DNA of 35,179 bases. Origin: JBQTIQ01 sp052387955 (lineage in GTDB: Bacteria; Actinomycetota; Acidimicrobiia; Acidimicrobiales; JACDCH01). The DNA lies in NCBI GenBank assembly GCA_052387955.1, contig JBQTIQ010000054.1, positions 1-35,179 of the forward strand, given 5' to 3'. Below, piece after piece: positions 24,588-32,822 of the stretch. How positions within the stretch are numbered: position 1 is the first letter of the stretch; every line of letters starts with the position of its first letter. The position numbers were made by a program, and so were the translations under genes. Under the pieces are notes generated by a model, which worked only from the letters and a program-made list of their open reading frames with translations, was not told where the DNA came from and ran no database searches.

Positions 24588-26372
24588 ATGGCCGACTACG
24601 CCCCTCCGCTGCGCGACATCCGGTTCACGCTCGAGAACCTCGTCGATCTGGCGGCCCTGTCGAAGCTGCCGGCGTTCGCCCACGCCGACCCGGGCACGGT
24701 CTACGACCTGCTCGAAGAGTTCGGTCGTTTCGTCGCCGAGGTGCTGGCGCCGCTCGACCGGGTCGGCGACACCTCCGGGTCGGTGTTCGACCCCGCCACC
24801 GGCGAAGTCACCACCCCGCCCGGTTTCAGAGACGCCTACGCCCGCTACGTCGAAGCCGGCTGGGGGAGCGTGCCCTTCGACCCCGACCACGGCGGCGGCG
24901 GGTTCCCGTGGCTGGTCGCGGTGACCATGCAGGAGTTGTTGACGTCGGCCAACATGGGCTTCTCCCTGTGCCCGCTGCTCACCCAGGGCTCGATCGACAT
25001 GCTCAGCCGCCACGGCAACGAGGAGCAGCAGGAACGCTACCTGCGGCCCATGGTGGAGGGCCGGTGGACGGGCACCATGAACCTCACCGAGCCTCAGGCG
25101 GGATCCGATGTCGGAGCTCTCGCCACCAAGGCGGTCCCGGCTGACGACGGTTCCTGGCGCCTCTCGGGGCAGAAGATCTTCATCACCTACGGCGAGCACG
25201 ACCTGGCCGAGAACATCGTCCACCTGGTGCTCGCCCGCGTCCCCGGCGCGCCGCCGGGCACGAAGGGCATCTCCTGCTTCGTCGTGCCCAAGTTCGTCCT
25301 CGACGCCGACGGCCGACCGGGCGAGCGCAACGGGGTGAAGTGCCTTTCGATCGAGCACAAGATGGGCATCCACGCCTCGCCGACGTGCGTGCTGGAGTAC
25401 GACGGTGCCGTCGGCTACCTCATCGGCGAGGCCAACGCAGGCATGCGGTACATGTTCACGATGATGAACAGCGCCCGGATCTCGGTCGGCCTCGAAGGTT
25501 TGGCCGTGGCCGAACGGGCCTATCAGCAGGCGCACCAGTACGCCCTCGACCGCCACCAGGGAAGGGCGATCGGCTCGGCCGCCGGCACTTCGAGCCCGAT
25601 CGTGGACCACGCCGACGTGCGCCGCATGTTGTTGACGATGCGTTCGACCATCGAGGCGATGCGCGGGTTGGTCTATCTCAATGCGGTCGGGACCGACCTT
25701 GCCCATCATTCGCCCGATGCCGCCGAACGTGACCAGTACCGTGAGCTCGTCGACCTCCTGACCCCGGTGACCAAGGCGTGGTTGACGGACATGGGCATGG
25801 ACCTGGCCCGGCTGGCCACCCAGGTCCATGGCGGCGCCGGCTACATCGAGGAAACCGGCATCGCCCAGCGCGAGCGGGACATCCGCATCGCCGCCATCTA
25901 CGAGGGCACCAACGGGATCCAGGCTCTTGACCTCGTGGGCCGCAAGCTCCCGATGCGCGCCGGCGGCGTCGTCTCGGACTTTCTCGACCGCATGGCCGCC
26001 CTCGACGCCGAGCTCGAAGACGCTGGCGCCGAGCTCGCCGCCACCCGTACTGCGCTGGCCGACGGGGTCGCCGGGCTGCGGGAGGCCACCCAGTGGCTCC
26101 TCGCCCACGGGCTCGCCGACCCCGTCGACGCCGTCGCCGGGGCGACCCCGTACCTGCGCATGTTCGGTACCGTGGTCGGTGGCTGGGTGCTGGCCCGCCA
26201 GGCCCTCGCGGCGGTGGCCGGCGGCGACGACGAGTTCCTCGCCGCCAAGGTCACCACCGCCCGCTTCTACTGCGAGGAGCTGCTGCCCCAGGCCCGAGGC
26301 CTGTCGGCGGCCGTGACCGCCGGTAAGTACCTCGTCTTCGCCCTCACCCCCGACCAGCTCCGCAGCCGTTAG
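24588..26372 (+). CDS. Acyl-CoA dehydrogenase with C-terminal extension (DmdC/FadE type)
   Basis: FAD-dependent acyl-CoA dehydrogenase of the ~600-residue subgroup that includes 3-methylmercaptopropionyl-CoA dehydrogenase (DmdC); 594 residues, cytoplasmic, beta-oxidation type reaction passing electrons to ETF. Seen: GWGSVPFDPDHGGGGFPW, MNLTEPQAGSDVGAL (FAD/substrate binding), WRLSGQKIFITYGEHDL, SIEHKMGIHASPTC, VHGGAGYIEETGIAQRERDIRI and AIYEGTNGIQ with the catalytic Glu at about 439. The C-terminal ~130 residues form the extra domain of this subgroup (ends in KVTTARFYCEELLPQA). Substrate cannot be fixed from sequence; many such proteins are annotated DmdC without evidence for DMSP use. Confidence 0.93.
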   Translation: MADYAPPLRDIRFTLENLVDLAALSKLPAFAHADPGTVYDLLEEFGRFVAEVLAPLDRVGDTSGSVFDPATGEVTTPPGFRDAYARYVEAGWGSVPFDPDHGGGGFPWLVAVTMQELLTSANMGFSLCPLLTQGSIDMLSRHGNEEQQERYLRPMVEGRWTGTMNLTEPQAGSDVGALATKAVPADDGSWRLSGQKIFITYGEHDLAENIVHLVLARVPGAPPGTKGISCFVVPKFVLDADGRPGERNGVKCLSIEHKMGIHASPTCVLEYDGAVGYLIGEANAGMRYMFTMMNSARISVGLEGLAVAERAYQQAHQYALDRHQGRAIGSAAGTSSPIVDHADVRRMLLTMRSTIEAMRGLVYLNAVGTDLAHHSPDAAERDQYRELVDLLTPVTKAWLTDMGMDLARLATQVHGGAGYIEETGIAQRERDIRIAAIYEGTNGIQALDLVGRKLPMRAGGVVSDFLDRMAALDAELEDAGAELAATRTALADGVAGLREATQWLLAHGLADPVDAVAGATPYLRMFGTVVGGWVLARQALAAVAGGDDEFLAAKVTTARFYCEELLPQARGLSAAVTAGKYLVFALTPDQLRSR

Positions 26373-26379
26373 GGCTCAC

Positions 26380-26426
26380 GCCAGGACCGGTTGGGCGCGG
26401 CTCGCCGAGCCGGGGCCCGTCCTGGC
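26380..26426. terminator. Bidirectional terminator candidate
   Basis: Outer arms GCCAGGAC (26380-26387) and GTCCTGGC (26419-26426) enclose an inner hairpin GGCTC-GCC-GAGCC (26399-26411). It sits between the convergent acyl-CoA dehydrogenase (ends 26372) and serine hydrolase (ends 26445) genes. Confidence 0.55.
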
Positions 26427-26444
26427 ACGGACGCGAACCGTAGG

Positions 26445-27290
26445 TCACTGCCGGCGTGCGTCCTGCGGCTGTCCGCCCGATGACGACCACCGGGCGAGGA
26501 CGGCATCGGCGAGGGGGGGCCAGGTTTCGAGGGACCAGGGACCGAAGTCGCGATCGGTGAGGACGACCAGGGCGACGCCGGCGGGACGGTCGACCCACAG
26601 GAAGGTGCCGCTCCCGCCGAAATGACCGAAGGTGACCGGCGAGTTGGCGCTGCCGGTCCAGTGGGGCGACTTGGTGCCCCGCAACTCGAAGCCCAACCCC
26701 CAGTCGTTGGGCTTCATCGAGCCGAGGCCGGGCAGGACGCCGTTGAGGCCGGGGAAGGCAACCGAAGTAGCCGCGTCGAGGGTTGCCGCGGTGATGAGCG
26801 CCGGCGCCCACAGCTCGGCGGCGAAGCGGGCGAGGTCGTCGACGGTGCTGTGGACGTCCTTGGCCGGTGAGCCTTCGAGGGTGCTCACGCTCATGCCCAG
26901 CGGGGAGAACACGGCGTCGTGAAGGTAGGCCGCGAACGCCACGCCGGTGCGCGCCGCCACGTGTTCGCCCAGTACCTCGAAGCCGGTGTTGGAGTAGACC
27001 CGGCGCCGGCCGGGTGCCGTCATCACCTCGGTCCCGGTGAAGGGCAGCCCCGACGTGTGGGCCAGCAGGTGGCGCACCGTCGCTCCCGGAGGCCCGGCGG
27101 GGTCGTCGAGGCCGACCGACCCTTCCTCGATGGCCACCAACGTGGCGTACGCGGTGAGGAGCTTGCTGAGCGAGGCGATGCGGAACCGGTGCCCCCCCGG
27201 GCCCTCGGAGGAAACGGTCCCCTCGGGGGTGACGACCGTGCCGGCGGCGTGGTCGACCGGCCATCCCGAGAGTGCCGACAGCGGGCTCAT
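26445..27290 (-). CDS. Serine hydrolase, beta-lactamase class C / CubicO family
   Basis: A 281-residue beta-lactamase-fold protein from ATG 27290. All three catalytic elements are present: SLSK (40-43) as SxxK, YSN (99-101), and HFG in GHFGGSG (222-228) in place of KTG. Typical context is RHLLAHTSGLPF and DLARFAAELW. There is no signal peptide, so it is probably cytoplasmic; family members include esterases, D-aminopeptidases and beta-lactamases. The frame runs upstream to 27584 but that part overlaps the divergent carboxypeptidase gene and is rejected. It lies 113 bases from that gene. Confidence 0.88.
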   Translation of the reverse strand: MSPLSALSGWPVDHAAGTVVTPEGTVSSEGPGGHRFRIASLSKLLTAYATLVAIEEGSVGLDDPAGPPGATVRHLLAHTSGLPFTGTEVMTAPGRRRVYSNTGFEVLGEHVAARTGVAFAAYLHDAVFSPLGMSVSTLEGSPAKDVHSTVDDLARFAAELWAPALITAATLDAATSVAFPGLNGVLPGLGSMKPNDWGLGFELRGTKSPHWTGSANSPVTFGHFGGSGTFLWVDRPAGVALVVLTDRDFGPWSLETWPPLADAVLARWSSSGGQPQDARRQ

Positions 27291-27389
27291 GCATCGGTTT
27301 CTACCTCGTCCGGCCCGGCCCAGCCCCAGCGGCGGGCGCCGGGCGCCGGGCCATCCCCGACTATCGACGCCGGGCCGCCCCGGTTTGGT

Positions 27390-27395
27390 TAGGGT
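27390..27395 (+). promoter_or_regulatory. -10 box for leaderless carboxypeptidase gene
   Basis: TAGGGT lies 8 nt upstream of ATG 27404 with no ribosome site between them. No clear -35. Confidence 0.45.
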
Positions 27396-27403
27396 CCTCC
27401 CCG

Positions 27404-28897
27404 ATGCGACCGGGGGGATCCGCTCTCGTCGCCGCGCTGGGCGTCCTGGTCGCGCTCGTCGTGGCTGCCCCGCCGGCGTCGGCGACGCTCGGATCACCCG
27501 TCGAAGGGCCATTGCCGGGCCACTACGTCCTGGTCGACGCCGACACCGGGGTGGTGCTGGCGGGCCGCGGCGAACGGGAACCAAGGCCTCCGGCCAGCAC
27601 GATCAAGCTGCTGACGGCGCTCATCGGCACCCAGCACCTCGCCGCCGGAGACCGTGTCCCGATCAGCAAGCTGGCCGAGTCGATGCCGGCCCGCAAGATC
27701 AATGTCAAGGCGGGCCAGTCCTGGACGTTCACCGACCTCTTGCACTCGATGCTGATGGTGTCGGCCAACGATGCCGCGGTGGCCGTCGCCGAGGCCACCG
27801 GCGGCGGCTCGTTGGAGGGTTGGAGTGCCCTCGCCCAGGCCACCGCCGACCGGCTGGGCCTCGAGGACTCCCCGGCCATCTACGACCCGGCCGGGCTCGA
27901 CGACGAGTTCTCCCATCGGGGCGGGAGCACCATCAGCGCCCGAGACCTCGCCATCGTGGCCCGCGCCGTGCTCCAGCGCCCCGAGCTGCTGAAGGCGGTC
28001 GAGATCCCCACCTACCGGTTCGAGGGCGGCGACGGCCTCAACCACAAGCTCACCAACGGCGACCTGTTCCTCGCGCTCTACCCCGGCGCCCTCGGCCTCA
28101 AGACCGGCACCACCGAGAAGGCGGGCCGCACCTTCGTCGCCGCCGCCCGGCGCGACGGGCGCACGATGCTGGCTGTCCTCTTCGACGCCGCCGACCCCTA
28201 CGGCTCGGCCGCCACCCTCCTCGACCGAGGCTTCGCCGCCCCCGTCGCCACCCAGTTGCCGAGGGCAGACCGGCTGCCGCCGGTAGTTGTCGATGCCAGC
28301 ATCCCGTTGCCCACGACGACGGCCCCGGTCACGGCCACGGCGACAGCCGGCGTCGGCCGGCCTTCGGGCCCAGGGTGGGGCTTCAACTCCCCCGAGGTGG
28401 CGGTGATGGTCCTCGTCCTCGGCCTGTTGCCGCTGGTGTCGCTGCGCCGGCGGGCGCTGGCCGGGGTGCCCCCGCCGCCGTTCCTACGGGCCCTGGCCAT
28501 GCGGGCCTGGCCTCAGGTCCCCGGCGCCCTCCCTGGCCGGCGCACCCGGCCCCTGGCCCTCGCTCCCCCTGCGGGCCCATCCTGGCCGGCGGTGACCGAG
28601 CGGGGACCGTTCGAGGAGGCGGTGGCGGCGGTGCTCGACAGCCTCGGTCACGGAGAGGTGGTGACCTACGGCGAGGTGGCCGAGTCTGCCGGCTATCCCG
28701 GCGCCGCCCGGGCCGTCGGCCGCTACCTCGCCGCCCACGGCGGGGACCACCCGTGGTGGAGGGTGGTGACTGCGTCGGGGCGCCTGGTCCCGGGCAACGA
28801 GGCCGACCACGCCCAGCGCCTCCGCCAGGAGACAGTGGAGGTCCGTGACGGCCGGGTCGTGTGGCGCAGTCCCGGCGATCCCTATCGCGGCGGTTGA
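27404..28897 (+). CDS. D-alanyl-D-alanine carboxypeptidase fused to an alkyltransferase-like (ATL/MGMT) domain
   Basis: One 497-residue frame. Signal peptide 1-27, then a penicillin-binding-protein 5/6-type D,D-carboxypeptidase domain (about 38-285) with STIK (65-68), SAN (120-122) and KTG (233-235), which trims peptidoglycan pentapeptides outside the cell. A Pro/Thr linker leads to one helix (331-347, VAVMVLVLGLLPLVSL) followed by RRR, so the rest should be cytoplasmic. After a Pro-rich linker, 400-490 is an alkyltransferase-like domain: PFEEAVAAVLDSLGHGEVVTYGEVA, ARAVG (Arg finger 436) and PWWRVV (450-455), where PWWR replaces the alkyl-accepting PCHR, as in ATL proteins that bind but do not repair alkylated DNA. 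The stop overlaps the next start (TTGA). A GTG at 28592 could start a separate ATL protein. Confidence 0.85.
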   Translation: MRPGGSALVAALGVLVALVVAAPPASATLGSPVEGPLPGHYVLVDADTGVVLAGRGEREPRPPASTIKLLTALIGTQHLAAGDRVPISKLAESMPARKINVKAGQSWTFTDLLHSMLMVSANDAAVAVAEATGGGSLEGWSALAQATADRLGLEDSPAIYDPAGLDDEFSHRGGSTISARDLAIVARAVLQRPELLKAVEIPTYRFEGGDGLNHKLTNGDLFLALYPGALGLKTGTTEKAGRTFVAAARRDGRTMLAVLFDAADPYGSAATLLDRGFAAPVATQLPRADRLPPVVVDASIPLPTTTAPVTATATAGVGRPSGPGWGFNSPEVAVMVLVLGLLPLVSLRRRALAGVPPPPFLRALAMRAWPQVPGALPGRRTRPLALAPPAGPSWPAVTERGPFEEAVAAVLDSLGHGEVVTYGEVAESAGYPGAARAVGRYLAAHGGDHPWWRVVTASGRLVPGNEADHAQRLRQETVEVRDGRVVWRSPGDPYRGG

Positions 28898-30252
28898 CCA
28901 CCGGTCCGGGGCGGGCCGGGCCCGACGGGCACCCACCTCCCGAACCGCCCCGTCGGCGTCGCCCTTCCGGGGGCAGCCGGGCCCGGCGGCGGCTCCAGGC
29001 CATCCTCGTCGACATCTCGCCCCTGCGGGAGTCGAGGGAGTTCCGCCTCCTCTACATCGGCCAGGTGGTGTCGTTCTTCGGCCGCCAGCTGACGGTGGTG
29101 GCGACCTCGCTGCAGATCTTCCTGCTCACCGGCTCGTCGCTGCAGGTGGGCCTGCTGAGCCTGGCCCAGCTGCCTCCCCTGGTCGTCTGTTCGCTCTACG
29201 GCGGCGCCCTGGCCGACGCCCAGGACCGGCGCCGGTTGCTCGTCTTCGCCAACGTCGGGCTGGCCCTCACCAGCGTCGGCCTCGCCCTCAACGCCATGAC
29301 CCCTTCGCCGGCGGTGTGGCCGCTCTACGCCTGCACGATGGTGTCCGCCGGCCTGTCGGGGGTCGACTACCCCACCCGTAGCGCCTCGGTACCGACGCTC
29401 GTGCGGCGGGACCAGATCCCCGCCGCCGCCGCCCTCAACCAGGTCATGTACCAACTCGGCGCCATCGTCGGGCCCGCCGCGGCCGGCGTGCTGATCGGCC
29501 AGGTGGGCCTGGCCGCGGCGTACTGGGCCGACGTCGTCACCTTCGCCGTCGCGTTGGCGACCCTGGCGATGATGGCGCCGCTGGTACCCGAGGGCGCCGG
29601 TGGCCCCGCCGGCCTCAGCGCCATCCGCGAAGGGCTGTCCTACCTGCGGGGCCAGAAAGCCGTGCAGGGCACGTTCGTGATCGACGTCGACGCCATGGTG
29701 TTCGGCATGCCCCGGGCGCTGTTCCCCGAGCTGGGGACCCGGCTCTACGGGGGCGGCGCCGACACCGTCGGGCGGTTGTACGCCGCCCCCGGCGCCGGCG
29801 CCCTGATCGGTGCCCTCACCACCGGATGGGTCACGAAGGTGCGCTACCCCGGACGGGCCGTGCTGTGGGCGGTGGCCGCTTGGGGGCTGGCCATCGCCGC
29901 CTTCGGGCTGGTGACGGTCCTGCCCCTGGGCCTGGTGCTCCTGGCGCTGGCAGGGGCGGCCGACGTGGTGTCGGCCGTGTTCCGGGGCACGATCCTGCAG
30001 CTGACGGTGCCCGACCGGCTGCGGGGCCGCCTCAACGCGCTGCACATCGCGGTGGTCACGGGCGGGCCCCGTCTCGGTGACGCCGAGTCCGGGGCGGTGG
30101 CGGCGGTGGCCGGCGCCCAGGTCTCGGTCGTGTCCGGTGGCCTGGCCTGCCTCGTCGGCGTGGCCGTGATCGCCAAGGCGCTGCCCGAGCTGGAGCGATG
30201 GGCCCCCCCATACGACGACGCGAACGGTACCCTCGGACCGACCTCGACTTGA
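28894..30252 (+). CDS. MFS transporter, EntS/enterobactin-exporter-like
   Basis: A ~452-residue, 12-helix major facilitator. The first ~40 residues are Pro/Arg-rich and cytoplasmic; then LRESREFRLLYIGQVVSFFGRQL begins helix 1, the usual N-terminal pattern of EntS/MFS_3 exporters. DAQDRRRLLVFANVG is the conserved cytoplasmic loop 2-3 motif, and PAAAALNQVMYQLGAIVGPAAAGVL is helix 5. Start chosen at TTG 28894 (TTGA overlap with the upstream stop); GTG 28861, 37 bases inside the upstream gene, is the alternative. No siderophore genes are near, so the substrate is unknown. Confidence 0.88.
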   Translation: MTTGPGRAGPDGHPPPEPPRRRRPSGGSRARRRLQAILVDISPLRESREFRLLYIGQVVSFFGRQLTVVATSLQIFLLTGSSLQVGLLSLAQLPPLVVCSLYGGALADAQDRRRLLVFANVGLALTSVGLALNAMTPSPAVWPLYACTMVSAGLSGVDYPTRSASVPTLVRRDQIPAAAALNQVMYQLGAIVGPAAAGVLIGQVGLAAAYWADVVTFAVALATLAMMAPLVPEGAGGPAGLSAIREGLSYLRGQKAVQGTFVIDVDAMVFGMPRALFPELGTRLYGGGADTVGRLYAAPGAGALIGALTTGWVTKVRYPGRAVLWAVAAWGLAIAAFGLVTVLPLGLVLLALAGAADVVSAVFRGTILQLTVPDRLRGRLNALHIAVVTGGPRLGDAESGAVAAVAGAQVSVVSGGLACLVGVAVIAKALPELERWAPPYDDANGTLGPTST

Positions 30253-30292
30253 TCGTTACGGGCCACCCGGGCCCGAGCCCACCCACCTCCAT

Positions 30293-30308
30293 GCTGCCGG
30301 GCGGCAGC
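30293..30308 (+). terminator. Short hairpin between MFS and DEAD-box genes
   Basis: GCTGCC-GGGC-GGCAGC (30293-30308): a 6-bp stem with a 4-nt loop, 41 bases after the MFS stop and 70 before the helicase start. It could be a terminator or a 5'-UTR structure of the helicase message. Confidence 0.35.
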
Positions 30309-30377
30309 GGTGATGGTGGCGGGGTGCGACGCCACGCCGCCGACGGCCGGCCTACGCCGTCAATGGAGCCCCCGACA

Positions 30378-31544
30378 ATGACCGCAACCTTCGATGCGCT
30401 GGGCCTGTCGCCCGACGTGGTCGACGCCCTCGGCGCATCCGGCATCAGCCATCCCTTTCCTATCCAGGCCCTCACCATCCCCGACGCCCTTGCCGGTCGC
30501 GACGTGTGCGGCAAGGCCAAGACGGGCTCGGGCAAGACCCTCGCCTTCGGCCTACCGCTGATCGAGCGCACGCCGGCCGCCGAGCCCGGGTGCCCGACCG
30601 CTCTGGTCCTGGTGCCCACCCGCGAGCTCGCGGTGCAGGTGCACGACGCCATCGCCCCGCTGGCGGCGACGCGCCAGGTCCGCCTGGCGCTGGTCTACGG
30701 GGGCCAGGCCCTCGACCGTCAGGCCCGCCGGCTGAAGGATGGCGCCGAGATCGTCGTCGCCACACCGGGGCGCCTGATCGACCTGCTCGACCGCAAGGCG
30801 GTGTCGCTGGCGAACATCTCCTGCGTCGTACTCGACGAGGCCGACCGCATGGCCGACATGGGCTTCCTCCCCCAGGTCGAATGGATCCTGCGCCACGTCG
30901 GCGGTCCCCACCAGACGCTGTTGTTCTCGGCCACGTTGGACGGCGCCGTCGACGGCCTGGTGCGTCGGTACCAGCGCGACCCGGTCCACCACGAGGTCGA
31001 GAGCCGCACGATCACCGTCGAGGAGATGTCGCACCGGTTCCTGCTGGTGCACGAGATGGACAAGGCCAAGGTGGCGGCCTCGATCGCCCGGGCGGCGTTG
31101 CGCACGATGATGTTCACCAACACCAAGCGGGCCGCTGACCGGGTCACCGTCGCCCTCAAGATGGAAGGCGTGAAGGCGGCCGCCATCCACGGCGATCTTC
31201 CCCAGCGCGAGCGCGAGAAGGCCCTGGCCGAGTTCTCCAGCGGCCGGCTGCCCGTGCTGGTGGCCACCGATGTGGCTGCCCGAGGCCTGCACATCGACGA
31301 CGTCGACATCGTCGTGCACTACGACCCGGCCCAGGACCACAAGGCCTACTTGCACCGCTCGGGCCGCACGGCCCGAGCGGGGGAGTCGGGCACGGTGGTG
31401 ACGCTGCTGCTGTGGAACGAGGAGTTGGAGATCAAGCGGCTGATGACCCGCCTGCGTCTCGACCAGCCCATCGTGCGGGTCTTCTCCAACGACGCTCGCC
31501 TGGCCGACCTCGCCGGCTGGGACCCGGCCGCAGAAGCCTCCTGA
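30378..31544 (+). CDS. DEAD-box ATP-dependent RNA helicase
   Basis: A 388-residue helicase core that unwinds RNA, with no long C-terminal extension. Q motif Gln 30 (FPIQALTIPDAL), Walker A AKTGSGKT (47-54), PTREL (80-84), TPGR (129-132), DEAD (153-156), SAT (184-186), then ATDVAARGLHIDDVDIVVHYD and HRSGRTARAG in the second lobe. Start ATG 30378 is chosen for its GGAG site at 30365-30368; ATG 30363 in frame is the alternative. Smaller than RhlE/CsdA-type proteins, so probably a housekeeping ribosome- or mRNA-related helicase. Confidence 0.94.
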   Translation: MTATFDALGLSPDVVDALGASGISHPFPIQALTIPDALAGRDVCGKAKTGSGKTLAFGLPLIERTPAAEPGCPTALVLVPTRELAVQVHDAIAPLAATRQVRLALVYGGQALDRQARRLKDGAEIVVATPGRLIDLLDRKAVSLANISCVVLDEADRMADMGFLPQVEWILRHVGGPHQTLLFSATLDGAVDGLVRRYQRDPVHHEVESRTITVEEMSHRFLLVHEMDKAKVAASIARAALRTMMFTNTKRAADRVTVALKMEGVKAAAIHGDLPQREREKALAEFSSGRLPVLVATDVAARGLHIDDVDIVVHYDPAQDHKAYLHRSGRTARAGESGTVVTLLLWNEELEIKRLMTRLRLDQPIVRVFSNDARLADLAGWDPAAEAS

Positions 31545-31580
31545 GCCGAGCGGTCCCGCCGGTCCCGGACCTCTCCCGCA

Positions 31581-31597
31581 GCCCCGGCCATCGGGGC
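31581..31597 (+). terminator. Hairpin after DEAD-box helicase
   Basis: GCCCCG (31581-31586), 5-nt loop, CGGGGC (31592-31597), 37 bases after the stop. No U tract. Confidence 0.4.
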
Positions 31598-31607
31598 CCG
31601 GTTCCGG

Positions 31608-31613
31608 TACGTT
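31608..31613 (+). promoter_or_regulatory. -10 box pointing at GTG 31620
   Basis: TACGTT lies 6 nt upstream of GTG 31620, the same geometry as the other leaderless starts here. It supports 31620 as the original start of the membrane-protein gene, upstream of the in-frame TGA. Confidence 0.5.
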
Positions 31614-31619
31614 GCGCGC

Positions 31620-31691
31620 GTGCGACTGGGGCCGGCGCGATGGATCACCAACCCGCTCGTCGACGTGGCGGTGGCATGATGCTGGCTGCCG
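31620..31691 (+). pseudogene. Original 5' end of the membrane-protein gene, interrupted by TGA at codon 20
   Basis: From GTG 31620 the frame reads RLGPARWITNPLVDVAVA, then TGA (31677-31679), then CWLPLAAVGLAV, and continues in the same frame as the downstream open gene to 32681. Reading the TGA as a residue restores one continuous hydrophobic helix (LVDVAVA-x-CWLPLAAVGLAV) and a 353-residue protein. A single TGG to TGA change (Trp) is the simplest explanation. Confidence 0.6.
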
Positions 31692-32681
31692 TTGGCGGCG
31701 GTCGGTCTCGCCGTACGGGGTGACCACCGGGCCACCGCCTCCGTGCTCGGCGCGGTGTTCCTGCTGTCCTTCCTCCATCAGCCGCTGACCCTGCCCCTCG
31801 TCTACGGCGACCCCGAGCAGCGAGCGGCGCGCCGACGGCTGTTGCGCTGGAGCCCGCCCGTGTTCCTGGTCGCCGTCCTCGCCGGCCTGCACCTGTCCTT
31901 CGTGCTGGTGGCCTTGGTGGCGGGGCTGTGGAACGCCGAGCACACCCTCATGCAGCGCTACGGGATCACCCGCATCTACGGCCGCAAGGGCGGAGACGAC
32001 GCCGGCCGGGTGGAGAAGGCGATGCTGGTGTCGTGGTTGGTGCTCGCCCTGGTCTGGGTGGGCGCCGACCCGGCGACCAACGCCATCGTCGAGCGCCTCC
32101 CGCTCGGGGCCACCAACATCGAGAGCCTGCACCTGCTGACCGGGCTGCGTTCGTGGGCGGCGCTGTTGGTGGTGCCGGTAGCCCTCGTCGCGCTGGCACT
32201 CAGCGCCCAGTGGGCCTTCGGCGAGCTTCGCCGTGCCGCGGCCGGCGTGGCCAACCCGGCCAAGCACGTCTACGTGCTGGCCACCGCGGCCCTGTTCGCC
32301 TGGGTCCTCTTCGTCGACCCGTTGTCCGGGCTCATCGGCTATGTCGGGGCCCATTCGATCGAGTACTTCGTCATCGTCCACCGCTCGCTGGGCCACCGCT
32401 TCGTCGACGGGTCGGGTGGCGCGCTCGGTGCGCTCATGCGCCGCCGGCGCGGACGGGAGCGGTTCCTGGTCGCCTACGTCATGGCCTTCGGCCTTCTCGT
32501 GTACGCCGAGCACCGGTGGGCCTCACCCGAGGTCTACACCGTCACGGTGCTGTTCCTGGGTGGCCTTCACGTCTTCTACGACGGCTTCATCTGGAAGCTG
32601 CGCCGGCCCCGGGACGCCAGTGGGCTGGTCGCCCCGGAGCACCGCAGCGCTCAGGCGGTACCGGCGAACGCCAGGGCGTAG
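31692..32681 (+). CDS. Polytopic membrane protein, function unknown, missing its first helix by the annotated start
   Basis: The intact open part is 329 codons from TTG 31692. About seven or eight hydrophobic segments are visible (for example VLGAVFLLSFLHQPL, VFLVAVLAGLHLSFVLVAL, AMLVSWLVLALVWVG, ALLVVPVALVALAL, VLATAALFAWVLFV, FLVAYVMAFGLLVYA). Polar conserved-looking motifs sit at helix ends: WNAEHTLMQRYGITRIYGRK, GAHSIEYFVIVHRSLGHRF and HVFYDGFIWKLRRP, with several His, Asp and Glu that could bind a metal. I do not recognise the family. TTG 31692 would start mid-helix, and a better start at 31620 is cut off by a TGA. The gene may be a recent pseudogene, be read through, or hold a sequencing error. 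Confidence 0.7.
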   Translation: MAAVGLAVRGDHRATASVLGAVFLLSFLHQPLTLPLVYGDPEQRAARRRLLRWSPPVFLVAVLAGLHLSFVLVALVAGLWNAEHTLMQRYGITRIYGRKGGDDAGRVEKAMLVSWLVLALVWVGADPATNAIVERLPLGATNIESLHLLTGLRSWAALLVVPVALVALALSAQWAFGELRRAAAGVANPAKHVYVLATAALFAWVLFVDPLSGLIGYVGAHSIEYFVIVHRSLGHRFVDGSGGALGALMRRRRGRERFLVAYVMAFGLLVYAEHRWASPEVYTVTVLFLGGLHVFYDGFIWKLRRPRDASGLVAPEHRSAQAVPANARA

Positions 32682-32773
32682 CGCAGGGCGGTGACCTCCC
32701 ACCCCATGTGTCGGTGATGGGCTCCCCGTGGGTCCTCCAGCGCACCGCTCGACCCCACGAGAGCGCCGGCGAA

Positions 32774-32807
32774 AGCTGCGGAGGGACGAGCGAGCGACGC
32801 CGCAGCT
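32774..32807. terminator. Bidirectional terminator candidate
   Basis: Perfect 8-bp arms AGCTGCGG (32774-32781) and CCGCAGCT (32800-32807) with an 18-nt loop, between the convergent membrane-protein gene (ends 32681) and the sigma-like gene (ends 32823). Confidence 0.45.
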
Positions 32808-32822
32808 GACCAGCGAACCCGG

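Noticed and set aside
24336..26108. 590-codon open frame on the minus strand
   Set aside because: Antisense shadow of the acyl-CoA dehydrogenase, whose motifs are unambiguous.
31677..31679. TGA as a selenocysteine codon
   Set aside because: I see no bacterial SECIS-like hairpin with the right spacing downstream, and the position is inside a hydrophobic helix where Trp fits well. Kept only as a remote option.
30552..32513. 653-codon open frame on the minus strand
   Set aside because: Antisense shadow of the DEAD-box helicase and membrane-protein genes; no recognisable domain or start signal.
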